Source: Clarkia xantiana subsp. parviflora (Eukaryota; Streptophyta; Magnoliopsida; Myrtales; Onagraceae). From it: a stretch of DNA of 64,000 nucleotides. The notes beneath the pieces were generated by a model. The model did not search any database, was not told the DNA's origin, and saw only the letters and a program-made list of their open reading frames with translations. Below are positions 1 to 11,195 of the stretch, one piece after another. Numbering within the stretch: the stretch's first letter is position 1; each line of letters begins with the position of its first letter. Where the stretch lies: contig JAPTYO010000023.1 of assembly GCA_036873135.1 (NCBI GenBank), forward strand, positions 7,265,834 through 7,329,833, in the 5' to 3' direction. The position numbers were made by a program, and so were the translations under genes.

Positions 1-696
1 TCTGTTATGCAATCGACGCGTGCTTCATACTACGCGTGCCATGTTCGACCACGGGGTCATGCTCGGTTGTGCTAGGTAGAATCCTTGAGATTCAGATGGG
101 CGCAAACTTCTTCACCTCGAGCGTGTGATTGATCCCGGGAGCCTTATGAAGAGGCGCCCGAAGTATCCTCATGGACTCAAAACTCATATCTAAGGTCAGG
201 CTCAATGTTCGCTTCCCGGCGTACGAACGTAGCGCCGAAGAAAAAGGCCAAGTGACCACGTCTTTGGAAATAGGGTTTGACTAAGGGTATGAGCGATGGG
301 GATGGTTAAGTTCACTTGTAATTCACTGACTCTTGTATTCACTAGGTAGCCACCAACCAGATATTAGTTGAAGGTTGTGAATACTTGAACGGATACCTTG
401 GAGAAGTATTTCTATGTGGAAACTGGGCAATTGGAGAATTATCAGTTGACCTAGGATACAACGCGATACAATTTGATGTTTTTAACAGGTTGATTTGAGA
501 TAGGAAATCAACGTTCCGCGGGCGCTACAACACTCCTAACAGATGAGTAGCATGATGCCCGTCGTATCCGCCGGTCGCACGACAAATCTCGTATGAACTA
601 TTCGGAAGCAGGGGGCAAGATTAGAAGGGTGAAATGTTGATGCGATTTGGACAACAATACATTAACAGGCACCCTCCCATTCCGGCGAGTGGGAGC
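1..696 (+). mobile_element. 3' internal end of a plus-strand Copia element
   Basis: This stretch has no open frame with similarity to a protein. It ends in a purine-rich tract (around 686-696) directly before an LTR that begins with TG, which is the usual arrangement of polypurine tract and 3' LTR in plant Copia elements. It is therefore read as the non-coding 3' end of an element whose coding part lies left of the window. The assignment rests on the neighbouring LTR, not on any feature of its own. Confidence 0.5.
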
Positions 697-1296
697 TGTT
701 AGCATATGGTGATTGGATGGCGTAAATGGAAGCCCATTAATATGTATATGTTACCTAAGAAATTGGGTAAATGTCACATTAGGGAAATTGGACTTGACCC
801 AAATCCCAATTGACATGAGAGGTCCAAAATTGGGCCTCCCTTATACACCATAGGCCGGCCGAAACTTAGGAGAGGACAAAGTGGAATTTTGTCCACGTTG
901 CTCCTCCTATAAATAGGGGGTGTTAGAGATTTTATTAGGGTAATTCACAATTCCTCCTTGGTGGTGATTTGAGAGAAAATCCCTTTCCCCCTAAAACACA
1001 AGTTTCGGCCAAACCACCTAAGACACCAAGGGTGTGCCAATTTTCTTCGAGCAAACACTCTGGAGATCCGTCCCTCCCAAGAATCGATCAGAGGCTTTGC
1101 TGTGGAGACTATATCGCGTAGGGCTTCCTTAACAAGAACCTCTACGGGATCCGTCCGGTGGATCGAGAACTCCCTCAGCAATATCTTGGGACTACGGAAA
1201 AAGTTTAAGGTATGCGCACATCTTCTGTTGCGTAATTCTGATTACAAGCATGTACCTTGTTTATGCTTACGTAGTATCTAGCCACGTAATCCAACA
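697..1296 (+). repeat. Copia 3' LTR (same family as 62019-62656)
   Basis: It starts TGTTAGCATA and ends ATCCAACA. It aligns along most of its length to the LTR at 62019-62656, with shared blocks such as GGGTAAATGTCACATTAG, CCTCCTATAAATA and the segment around CACCAAGGGTGTGCCAATTT. A TATA box lies at 908-915. The right end falls inside the Copia-1 integrase region just after the codons for WGPYK, so this LTR marks an insertion into Copia-1. The left flank (GGAGC) and right flank (TTTGT) do not match, as expected if the rest of the element continues to the left rather than this being a solo LTR. Confidence 0.75.
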
Positions 1297-2729
1297 TTTG
1301 TAAGGGCCCCATACATCACTATGAATCAGATCAAAGGTAGTAAGTGCTCTAGAATCAAATATAGAAAAAGGGCTTCTAGTGAACTTTGCTAGAGGGCAAA
1401 TTCTACAATCACTAACTTCACAATCATTATTGGGCAAATTGTTCAGAACAAAGAAATGTTTCATCACAGGTAAAGAAGCATGACCTAATCTCTTATGCCA
1501 CAAACAAGAAGAGTTTTTATTAGAATTATTCAAAGCAATAACAGAAGAAAACTTGTTGTTGGGGCTGAGAAGGTAGAGTCCTGACTGCTGCTCACCACTT
1601 GCCAAGGCCCTCCAATTTGAGAGATCCTGCATTTTAAAAGTTTTTGGAAAAAAGTGGTGGCACAATTCAGTTCATGGGAAACAGAAAGAATATTGAATTT
1701 AAAATCAGGAAACTAAAGAATGTTTCTCAATGTTTTTCCCTTCATAATTTCAAAACCACCCATCCCAGCAGCATAAGAAATTTCCATTTGGCAAGTGGAC
1801 TCTGGCATTGAAAAGAGGATTAAAATTTGTCAACCAGTTTTTAGTCATATGGTTGTTTGCACCAGTGTCCAGAATCCAGGTATCTAGATAAAAAAAAATC
1901 AGAGAGTGTAGAGTTCATACCAACAACTTGAATGTTATTTTCTGCAGAGGTGATTGCTGTTAAAGCACTAGGGATGCCTCCACTGCCTCCTGCCCTCTGA
2001 AGAAGCTTATCAAACTTCTCATTGGATAGAGTCACACTCCCATGAGATGATCTTTTTCCCTGAATATCCACATCATGAGTGTCCATCTCAGAAATATCCC
2101 CAATCATCGACGGAACAGAAATGGCCTTCCCAGTGACCATTTTTCCCTTCATTAAATCTCTGCATTTGAAGCAGTTATCACGATAATGCCAATTTTCTGA
2201 CAAAAATCACAACCCTTAAAATAACATCGATCAGAAGTGTGTCCCTTCTTCTTACAGCTTCTTACAGAAGTCACATTTCAAATTAGGGTTTGGTGGCCTT
2301 CTGGTTTTGCCTTCAACACCAACATATTTTTTCACAACAAAACTGACACCATCATTGCTTGGAAGAGAAGCTGAGATGTCTCTCTGACTCTCCTCCTGAA
2401 GCAACATACTATAGGCTTGATTAAGTGAGGGCAACGGTGTCCACAAGAGTAAATTGCTTCGAACATTGGCAAAATTGTCACTCAATCCCATAAGAAATTG
2501 AAACAGCCTTTCATTTTCTTTGAGATCCAGATGGTGTTTAAAAATATCTCCATCAATATGAGGCAGAGCACATGCTGAATCATACTATGTCCACAAGTTC
2601 TTTATTCTGGTATAGAAAGTGGAAACAGAATCCTCCCTGGCGACACATAGTGATCTCACGATGCAATTGGTAGATTCTAGACCCATTCACTTTGTTGAAC
2701 CTCTCTTGAAGTTCTTTCCAAACCAGAAG
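1297..2729 (-). pseudogene. Copia-1 gag to pre-integrase remnant (left part)
   Basis: Read on the minus strand from 2729, this continues a Copia gag whose first part is at 14951-14704. It has a UBN2-type gag block with VWKELQERF, then SNLLLWTPLPSLNQAYSML and a broken zinc-knuckle area near 2250-2200. Around 1665-1300 is a GAG-pre-integrase domain (LWHKRLGHAS, then CRICPLAKFTRSPF and the integrase start FDLIHSDVWGPYK). Several stops and frameshifts separate the pieces. Everything after WGPYK is missing because a Copia LTR abuts at 1296. The copy is non-functional. Confidence 0.8.
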
Positions 2730-3693
2730 TGTTGGATCTTGGTCTTCCACGCTGAACCAAGACTCGACCTTCGGTGCGTCCGAACCTGCACAAATGGACA
2801 GATCGGGTTGGACCCGATGATCCCCCTCCGACGCTCAAGTCAGTTCCCAGAAAACGAATATCCAAGAACTGAAAGTATAAAGAGTATGAATGTAAGAATG
2901 TGTAACCTTGATAGGAGATATGCAAACCTATTTATAGTGGAGGGTTGGGTGCATGCATTGATGATGCGCCGACCTTCGTATATGGAAAGTCGTATATTGA
3001 TTGTTGCCATTCGGGGAATCATTCATTATATGCGGAGCCATTGAATATTCAGTATATTCTGTGTATTAATTGAACTCCTTATTAGGAAACCCAATTATAA
3101 CGATTTTAGGAAGGTGAATATCGCAACCTTCCGTTTGAGACGGAAGGAATATACTCGTAAGACGAAGTCAGTCCTTCTGGTCCGTGTTAAAGTCGACCCT
3201 TCCTTTAATAGAGAAGGATCGACCCTCTCCACACTGAGTGGAGAGGGGTCGACCCTCCCCACTTAGTGGAAAGGGGTCGACCCTCCTCACTGGTGAATAT
3301 CGCAACCTTCCGTTTGAGACGGAAGGAATATACTCGTAAGAAGAAGTCAGTCCTTCTGGTCCGTGTTAGGGTCGACCCTTCCTTTAATAGAGAAGGATCG
3401 AACCTCTCCGTTAGTGGAGAGGGGTCGACCCTCTCCACACTGAGTGGAGAGTGGTCGACCCCCTCCACTTAGTGGAGAGGGGTCGACCCCCTCCACTTAG
3501 TGGAGAGGGGTCGACCCCCTCCACCAGTGGAGAGGGGTCGACCCTCCCCACTTAGTGGAAAGGGGTCGACCCTCTCCTCTAGGGTGAGGAGACGAGTCTC
3601 CTATGTAGCGAGTGTCGACTGAAATGTTTCGTTGAGTCTTTCGGGGTTCGTCCAAGGTGAATACTCGTATCAAACATGGATCCATATCCATCA
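2730..3693 (-). repeat. Gypsy-1 3' LTR, 964 bp, expanded
   Basis: In plus orientation it runs from TGTTGGATCTTGG to ATATCCATCA. A minus-strand TATA box (CTATAAAT) lies at 2930-2938. Compared with the other LTR it carries an extra ~179-bp duplication: the block starting at 3114 is repeated from 3293. It also has more copies of a palindromic ~27-bp unit (3404-3580) and a segment at about 3578-3655 absent from the partner. It is 301 bp longer than the 5' LTR. Confidence 0.92.
3404..3590. repeat. Tandem array of two alternating palindromes in the LTR
   Basis: Units of about 27 bp are each built from the 15-bp imperfect palindrome CTCCACTTAGTGGAG and the perfect 10-bp palindrome GGGTCGACCC. Some units are variants (CTCCACCAGTGGAG, CCCCACTTAGTGGAA). 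A shorter run of the same units is at 3228-3290, and the matching array in the other LTR is at 14540-14667. Confidence 0.92.
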
Positions 3694-3706
3694 TTTGCCC
3701 CCGAGG
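3694..3706 (-). other. Gypsy-1 polypurine tract
   Basis: On the minus strand the bases just before the 3' LTR read CCTCGGGGGCAAA, a purine-rich run in the place where plus-strand DNA synthesis is primed. The position directly against the LTR start TGATGG supports both the boundary and the orientation. Confidence 0.7.
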
Positions 3707-3929
3707 CTGATGTAGGTTTTACCTGCATTAGGCTTTATCCAGCTAAGAAAATTCACGTATATTGAACATGTATAAAATGTCGACACTTTCCCAATACGGG
3801 GATATTTAAACGATAAGTTATTCTTGCCAATCCGTTCCGTTTGAAGGAGTTTTAGTATTTTGAATTACTGAAAATGTTAGATATTCAATTCACTAGAAAA
3901 TTAATCTCAACCGTTAGATGGAGGAGATC

Positions 3930-4992
3930 TAAAGGTGGAGAGCAAAACCCTAGTCATACAAGACCATATATACATCTCCCTCTCCCCTTTTGTCTTATTT
4001 GCCTTCATCTTCTTCCTTAGAGTTTTAGGGTTTCAAAGCTTTCCCTCCTCCTCAAGTTTGAGTCTGTCGGAGCTCCAGCCGCCGCCACCACCGGAGTCAG
4101 CCGTAGCTGCCACGACGTCCGCCTATTGCCACTGGTTGCCCCACCGCCACGTCCGCCTCGGCCCGTCGTTGGATCTGCCGTGCTCAGCCGCTGGTTCCGC
4201 CGGCCTTGGGAGCCCCAGCCACCGCTTCAGCCGCCGCTGAATCGAGGATGAGCCACCGCCCTCGGCTGGAGTTCGTCGCTGGAGTTAGGTCAGCCACAGC
4301 CCTGCCCGTCCGCCGGTTGAAGTCCTTATCGACGGCACCGGAGTTGAGCACGTGACCCGAAGTCGTTGTATTTGCAGCCTTCGCCGGAGCCGCCCCCGTC
4401 GCCTGCCCCCGCTGTCCGAGTCGCCGTCGCCTGAAGTCACCGGACTCGCAGCTGTCGGGAGCCACTTCAATCGCCGGAGTCGCAGCTGTCCGGAGTCGTC
4501 GCGGTTGCAGAAGTCGCCGCCGCCCGCCACCGGAGTCTCCGCCACCCAGGACCGCCTCAGTTGCCGGATTCGCAGCTAACCTCCGCCGGAATCTCCGCCA
4601 CCCGTAGCTGTCGAAGCCGCCGGAGCTGCAGCCGTCCGCCACCCGGAGCCGTCGAAGTCGCCGGAGCTGCCTCCTTTCCGGTGAGGTAAAATTTTAGCTT
4701 CTTTGCTTGCGAAATCAAATATACACTTGCCCATTTAGCCTATTGTTATTCGATGTGATGCCTTGACGCCTTAGCCATTGTTATGCCGATTTTTGAGTGA
4801 TTGTTGATATGAAATGGACACCCTATGGCTAGCGTTATATAGGAACAGAAGTTGTCGTAATGCTAAGGTGTTACCACTCGTTATTAACGCTCGCTGGGAA
4901 ATACGAATGGTTTGTTTGAATGCCGACTTGTGATTTTGTGATTATATGACTACCTGTATTGATAAGGTGTGATGTGTCATTTTTCTTTGTAG
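3930..4992 (+). promoter_or_regulatory. Promoter-like region, GC-rich leader and leader intron of the antisense gene
   Basis: A TATA-like stretch (CATATATAC, 3965-3973) is followed by pyrimidine-rich sequence and a leader rich in CCG repeats (about 4075-4680) within an otherwise AT-rich element. A splice donor lies at 4681 or 4686 (GTGAGG or GTAAAA), and a good acceptor after a T-rich run ends at 4992 (TTTCTTTGTAG). The first coding ATG follows at 5096. This looks like the 5' end of a plant transcription unit running opposite to gag-pol. The transcription start is inferred only. Long open frames here, on both strands, are by-products of the CCG composition. Confidence 0.5.
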
Positions 4993-5095
4993 GGGTGTAA
5001 GGTTATCGAACCCGGTTCAATACTCCCTACTTCATCAACAGGAGGAAGAGTTTCGTATTGGCATAACCTTTGATTGTCTTACGCGCCGTAAGATC

Positions 5096-7489
5096 ATGAG
5101 TGAGTCTCTTCCTCCTAGATATTTTTTCGTTTTAACAGATTTGCATCCCAATATGTTTCTCCCGGTTAATTTCGAAAGGGATGTTAAGCTTTTGAATACC
5201 AATGGCGAACTCGAAACTCGTGGCCCTTCCGGAGTCAGACGTCCCAAGGATGAATCTGTTCCTATCACCCCTCCTCTTGAGGGGGAATCGGTTGTCTTCT
5301 CCTCTCATGTTCATGCCGGTCTTCGCTTCCCTTATTGTTCCGATCTTTTGGAAGCGTGCCGTTACTGGAGGGTAGCTCCCACCCAGTTAACTCCTCATGC
5401 CATTAGGATGTGGGTAGGGTTTCGTGTCCTTTGTAATGTCCATTCTTGGCTTTACTCGTTGAATCTATTCCGACTCTTTTTTGGGCTCACTCATGTTAAA
5501 GATACCGAAATGAAGACTCTCACTTCCCGCTGGCCGAAGTACACGGATAGGGCTAGCCTTCGAGCGAGAGCTCCTGAATTTGAATGGGACACTCAATGCC
5601 CTCTTGTATTAAAGCATAAGGTTGATAACTCCAGATGGAAAGGATTTTATTTCTTATGTGAAGATAAAGGGGTGCCTTGGAGGATAAACCCTCTTCCTAA
5701 ATATTCGACTCCACCCTATTCTTCATTGAGTGTTCAAGAATCTGAAACCCTTCTTCTCATATATAAGTACCATTGTTCCGATAATTTCGTGCCACTTGAC
5801 TATACATTGATTGACGAAGCTTCTTTAGTGGGGGCTGGCATTCGATCTCCTGTACTTGAGACCTTGGTACGACTCCTACTACTTTAATCCATTCCTCTTC
5901 TTTTGTTGGGAGTCTTGCTGATGCTTTCATAAAAACACAGGGGATTAGCAGTAAGAAGCGCAAACTGGGCATGGCTAGTCATGGTTCTGACGACACGATC
6001 AGGTCTTCTAAAGCCTCTTCGGCTCTTCTTCCAGGAGTCCCTTCCGACCCTAAGGCGAAGAAATCTCGTCCGTCTCTACCTGGAGCTTCCGCATCTTGAC
6101 CACTTGATAGTAACAAAGGTATCTAACCCGTATTTCCTAGAACTTCTTATCCTTATTTATGTCTTTGTTATTAAATTCTTATGATTTCTTATTCCTATTG
6201 CAGGTTCCAAGAAGAAGGTAGATTTGTCTTTGGATAAGGGTAATGGCGTAGCCTCTTCCAAGAGTAGACCTACCCCTCAGAAGGATGCCACCAATGACTC
6301 TTGGAATGACATCGTCAAGGAGGTCAAGTCGACTGACCTGGAGCCTTCGAGTTGTTGCGCCGCTTCGGATGAAAATCCTCCGGGCTTCTTCGGTCGACAT
6401 TTCAATTTCCTAACCGATATGTTTGAGCGTGAGAGTGCTAAGCGTCGGGCTGAGCGTATCCATGAGGACTGGAGGCCATTCGACACCTTGAGCGATATGA
6501 ACTTCAGTCGGGGTCATTCCGTGCAGGATGAGGATGTTGGATTGCACCTCCTGAATGCTATGGTCCCGCCTGGCGATCGACGCGACTTAGACACTAGCCC
6601 CGAGGGAGTTCAGATTATGCTTAAAGAACACATGTCTCATCTCGCGGAGGTATGGCACCCTTACCTACTCATTTCTTACTTGTCTTTTATTTGATTCCAT
6701 GTTCTTCTTTTTCAGGTTGTAGCCATGGAGAAGAACGTTGCGTATCATACTCTCTAGCTGTCTCTCAAATTGGCCAAACTCCGTGAGAAAGATGCCGAGC
6801 GAGAAGCGAAACAACCCGAGGATGCCGCCGAGTTAAAGGTGAAGGTGGATGATTTGCAAAAAGAGGTGGATACCCTGAAGCTTAACTTGGAGAAAGCAGT
6901 CCAAGAGCGGGTTCGAGTTGTCGAAGAGTACGAAGGGTTGAAGAAGACCTCTCAGGAAGAGATCGCCTCTTTGAAGGCTTCGATGTTGGGGTGGGAGAAT
7001 CAAGTGAAGTCGAACGCCACCACCCTCCAGGAAAAAGACTTGGAGATAGCTTCTCTTAAGGAGAAAGAGTTGGAGCTAGCCTCCTTGAAGGAGAAGATGG
7101 AAGAAGGATTGGAGTTATCCCCCGGTCGCCAAGAGGCGTTAGAGAAATTAGCCATTGAGAGGTATAAGAGTTCCGACCAATTCCAGAAGGATGTTGTAGA
7201 GAAGTGTGAGGGTCTAATTGTCAAAGGGTATGGAAGAATTGCAAGGCAACTTCATGCCATGGATCCTCATTTTAACTTTGGAAAGGTCCCGGAGATATGT
7301 GATTATGCCGTGTTCTACCTTCGTGAAAGAGGCGTTGACCTCCCATCTCCTCTTCGTGAGGAAGTCTGCTTTTCTTCCGACCAACCTTCAGATGGGGATT
7401 CCGACGTCGCCTCCCAAGAGAACAGGGTTCCGAGCGAAGAAGAAGAGGAAGTCCACCTAACTGATAGTGATGATGGCGCCTTGAATTGA
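5096..7489 (+). pseudogene. Spliced antisense gene inside Gypsy-1 (putative gypsy-type transposon domain plus coiled coil)
   Basis: Four exons join with consistent phases at GT-AG sites: 5096-5866, 5941-6118, 6204-6649 and 6716-7489, about 722 codons. Residues ~75-200 (LLEACRYWRVAPTQLTPHAI, then a GF.VLC..-like segment, and WKGFYFLCED) resemble the plant 'putative gypsy type transposon' family (PF04195-like). Exons 2 and 3 carry basic clusters (SKKRKL, SKKKV) that could be nuclear signals. Exon 4 is a long heptad-rich coiled coil (LKEKELELASLKEKM) with an acidic tail (EEEEEVHLTDSDD). Two in-frame stops, TGA at 6097 and TAG at 6755, break this copy; each is one C-to-T change from an Arg or Gln codon. 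Extra ORFs in this position are known in Tat-lineage elements. Function unknown. Confidence 0.8.
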
Positions 7490-8335
7490 TCCTTTATTTC
7501 AAGGTCTTTTATTATCTATTTTCAATGTAAGACTATTTAGTTTTTTAAGACATTACCTCTACCATGCTATCAGAGTGGTAACTTGGTTTAAGATGTATAT
7601 TTTCGGAAGAAACCATTATCTTCCACCCTCTTCGCAACTTATGCTTTTGATGATATAGTATTGAATGGGAATGGTTGTATGTTAATTTACGGTAACGAGT
7701 AATTTAGTATTCAGTAGATTTACCTGCTACCTTGCTTACGAATATGTCGATTTACTCTTCCGTCACCTTCATGATTCGTAAGCTTACTCTTATGCCAACT
7801 TGTTCATCAATTCGTCCTTTCGTTGTCGTTAGAGTTCATCCTTACCCTTTCGTCAACTTAAGGTTTTACCGATTCGTTCCATCGTAAGACCATCGGGTTA
7901 TAGTTACGGAATGATTTATTCATTCGGTCGAACACATTCGTATGAAGGGTGGTTTATCTACCTCCCCTTTTTCTTAAGACTCCCGAGGAGTAGTTGTGGG
8001 ATGATCGCCTTTATCAGGTCGAACACCTTTGTATGAAGGGTGGTTTGTCTACCCTTTACGTAATACTCCCGTGGAGTTATTGTGGGATGATCGCCTTTAT
8101 CGGGTCGAACATCTTTGTATGAAGGGTGGTTAGTCTACCCTTTACGTAATACTCCCGTGGAGTAATTGAGGGATGATCGCCTTTATCGGGTCGAACATCT
8201 TTGTAGGAAGGGTGGTGCGTCCACCTACCCTTTTTCTTAATATTTTGACCAATATCTATAACATATCACTTATGCATTTATTCAGAATTGAAGTCATCAT
8301 CATCTTTATTTTTTATACATAACATTATCATATAT
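7490..8335. other. Non-coding spacer between the convergent gene ends in Gypsy-1
   Basis: This lies between the 3' end of the antisense gene (7489, plus) and the 3' end of pol (8336, minus), so the two transcripts converge here. It holds no ORF of note. Its right half is an 86-bp tandem repeat. No clear poly(A) signal can be assigned to either strand. Confidence 0.7.
7905..8245. repeat. 86-bp tandem repeat, nearly four copies
   Basis: The landmark ATGATCGCCTTTATC recurs at 8001, 8087 and 8173, exactly 86 bp apart. A more diverged first copy starts near 7911. Each unit also contains GGTCGAACA, GTATGAAGGGTGGTT and ACTCCCGTGGAG. It sits between pol and the 3' LTR, where many Tat elements carry tandem repeats. 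Confidence 0.9.
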
Positions 8336-10144
8336 TTAAGCATAAAACTTTCTAAGATGTTCCCCACTAAAAGTGTTGGTGGAGATGTTTCTTTCATTGT
8401 CTTCCAACCTGTAGGCGTTCACGGCTGGAATGGCTGCAATCATGTAGGGGCCCTCCCACTTTGGAGATAATTTGTTTAGTCGGTTCTGTCGCGAGAATTC
8501 ATTTCTTCTCCATACCATCTCCCCCAAGAAAAACTGGCGTGTCTTGACTCGCCTGTTGTAATATCTAGCCGTAACTAGTCTCATTTTTGCTTGAGCCTCT
8601 TCTGCTTTATGTCGTTTCTCTTCCACCATGTCTAGGTCGAGACGCCGTGCTTCTTCGTTAGTATCCCCCTCAAAGTGGATAACTCGGTGCGAAGGTACTG
8701 CCACTTCCACTGGAGCCATTGCTTCTGTTCCGTACACCAAGCTAAAAGGTGTTTCGCCTGTGGATTTCTTAGGAATAGTCCTGACTGCCCAGAGAACGTT
8801 TTCTAGCTCATCAACCCAATTACCCTTCAATGCTACCAGTCTCTTCTTCAACCCATCTAACACGATTTTATTTGTGGATTCTACTTGCCCGTTAGTATGT
8901 GCATGCCGGACTGAGGCAAAGCGATGCTCAATGTTGAGTTGTTCACAATACCATGCTATTTTCGAACCTGCAAATTGTGGGCCATTGTCACTAATCAGAA
9001 CTCTAGGAACTCCATCAATCCGTGATTTGAGAAACTTCAACACGTGAAATTCAGTTGTCCTGGCTAGTGCCTTTGCCTCAATCCATTTGGAGAAATAATC
9101 GATCGCAACGATGATGAATGTTCGTTGTCCCTTAGACTTAGGCAATGGCCCTATTAGGTCGATTCCCCATTGAGCGAAAGGCCAGGCACTGGGTATTGAT
9201 GTTAGAGGTGTGGCTGGTGCTGTAATCTTCCTTGAGTACATTTGACAAGCTTCACAAGCCTGGACCATGTCAATGGCCTCCCTGTTCATCGTTGGCCAAT
9301 AATATCCTTGGTTAAGGACCTTTCGAATTATAGACTTGGCTCCTTCATGGCAGGCTTCATATCCCTCGTGCAATTCCCAAAGGATCCTCTCCGTCTCTGG
9401 GTATGCGACGCATCTGAGATAAGGTGTGGAATATCCCTTCTTGTATAATATACCATCCACAATGATGTAATTGATGGCTAACCGTTGAATCCTTGTTGCC
9501 ACCACTGAGTCTTGAGGAAGGATACCTTCATATAGGTATTGGAAGATGGGGGTCATCCAAGTAGGAGTAGAGTCTACCATCATTACGTTCGCCTGTTCCG
9601 CTGTCGAAATGAGGACCCTCTCCACAAATTGCACTTCTTGCATAATAGGGATTCCTAACGCAAATTTACTCAATGCGTCTGCCTCTTGGTTTTCTTCTCG
9701 CGGTATCGCCTCTATGTCGAAGCTCTCAAACTTTTCAACCAACGTCTTGACTTCGTGTAAGTATTTTTGCATCCTTTCTGACCTCGCGACATAATCCCCC
9801 CTTACTTGGTTGACAACCAATTGAGTATCACACTTTACACGAATGTGTTCCACTCCGACCCCTTTTGCAATGCGTAGCCCCGTAATCAATGCTTTGTATT
9901 CCGTCTCATTGTTGGTAGCTCTAAAAGTTAAAGCTAGAGCGTAGCGTAATGGGGTACCTTCATTGGGAGGGATTAGTAAGAGGCCTGCCCCCGAGCCTTC
10001 TGAGTTAGATGATCCGTCCGTGTACATTTGACATATTAAGCTAGTGTCGTTGACGGATTGGTTGGTCCATTTCCCCCCTTCTACAGGAGGTGCTTCTTCC
10101 AAAGTAGGACCTGTAGACTCAACGATGAAATCTGCTAAGGCTTA
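8336..10144 (-). pseudogene. Gypsy-1 second RNase H and integrase
   Basis: Read from 10144 downward: a plant-type RNase H (YTDGSSNSEGSGAGLLL, later NNETEYKALITGL and EADALSKFA), then the integrase zinc finger (HEGYEACHEGAK and CEACQMYSRK). The DDE core follows, with GIDLIGPLPKSKGQ, DYFSKWIEAKAL, ISDNGPQFAG and HAHTNGQVESTNK. The C-terminus ends near LSPKWEGPYMI and FSGEHLRKFYA. This integrase end lacks a chromodomain. The 588-codon frame from 10102 is open, but in-frame stops upstream at 10142-10144 and 10277-10279 cut it off from RT. The second RNase H joined to integrase is typical of the Tat lineage. Confidence 0.9.
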
Positions 10145-11195
10145 TCCCTTAATTGCGGTTCGAGGTGCGAAATGAATTCGAAACTCCGTTAACTCTACCG
10201 CCCATTTGATCATTCTTCCCGAAGCATCGGGCTTTTGCAAGAAGTGTTTGAGGGGTTGGTTAGTCAATACGGTTACTTAATGTGCATGAAAGTAAGGTCG
10301 CAACTTCCTTGCTGCTATTACCAACGCATAAAGATACTTTTCAATGGCGGAGTAGTTTATTTCACTCTTTGAAGTCTTGCTTACAAAATAAACGGGAAGT
10401 TGGGCGCCTGCCTCTTCCTTTATTAATACAGAACTAACTGCCACATCGCTTATTGAAATATATAAATACAAGACTTCTCCCGGGGTGGGCTTTGCCAAGG
10501 GTGGTAGAGTGACTAGATGTCTCTTCAACTGCTGAAACGCCTCTTCACATTGGTCTGTCCACTCAAACTTCTTGTTAGCTCATAAGACTTCAAAGAATGG
10601 TAAGGACTTTTCTCCGGCCTTCGACAGGAATCTATTCAACGAAGCTAGTCTGCCATTTAGACGTTGGACTTCTCTATGGCATGTTGGCGTATGCATTTCC
10701 TCTATGGCTTGTAACTTCTCCGGGTTTACCTCTATTCCACGTTGACTCACCATGAAACCAAGGAACTTCCCCGATTGCACCCCGAATGCACATTTCGTGG
10801 GATTCAATCGTACTTGGTGTAGACGCATCCTTTCAAATGTCGTAGCCAAGTCCCCAGTGTGATCCGCACTTCTTTTTGACTTCACTAACATATCATCGAC
10901 GTATGCTTCCATGGTCTTCCCGATGAGATCATCGAAAAGTTTGTTCACCATCCTCTGATAGGTTGCTCCTGCGTTGAGAAGTCCGAACGGCATCACTTCT
11001 GCATAGAAAGCTGTATGGGGGGCGTCTTCAGGTGCCATCTTGATTTGGTTGTACCCCGAATAAGCATCCATGAAACTCATTAGCTCATGTCCTGAGGTAG
11101 CATCCACGAGCTGGTCGATCCTTCGTAATGGATAGGCATCCTTCGGACATGCCTTGTTCAAGTCTCGAAAATCCACACACATCCCATTTCCCATT
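10145..11195 (-). pseudogene. Gypsy-1 reverse transcriptase and first RNase H
   Basis: The RT palm has MCVDFRDLNKACPKDAYPL, FMDAYSGYNQI, MPFGLLNAGATYQRM and the catalytic EAYVDDMLVKSK. The following Gypsy RNase H segment includes LPVYFVSKT and NYSAIEKYLYALVIAARKL. A one-base frameshift near 11185 separates this frame from the protease part. TGA at 10580-10582 and TAA at 10277-10279 interrupt it; both fit a C-to-T change from Arg or Gln codons on the coding strand. The frame is otherwise continuous with the integrase part downstream. Confidence 0.9.

Noticed and set aside
697..1296. Solo LTR
   Set aside because: The flanking 5-bp sequences differ (GGAGC and TTTGT) and a polypurine-like tract precedes it, so it is better read as a 3' LTR of an element extending left.
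2619..3044. 141-codon open frame, repeated at 14050-14355
   Set aside because: It lies in the LTR of Gypsy-1 in both places, has no motif, and reads against the element's own TATA box.
3404..3590. Possible CRISPR-like repeat-spacer array
   Set aside because: The 'spacers' are themselves a constant palindrome, the array is inside an LTR with a partner copy at 14540-14667, and the host is a plant.
4184..4642. Open frames on both strands (Ala/Arg/Gly/Pro-rich)
   Set aside because: They result from CCG-triplet composition of the antisense gene's leader; no domain and no codon bias.
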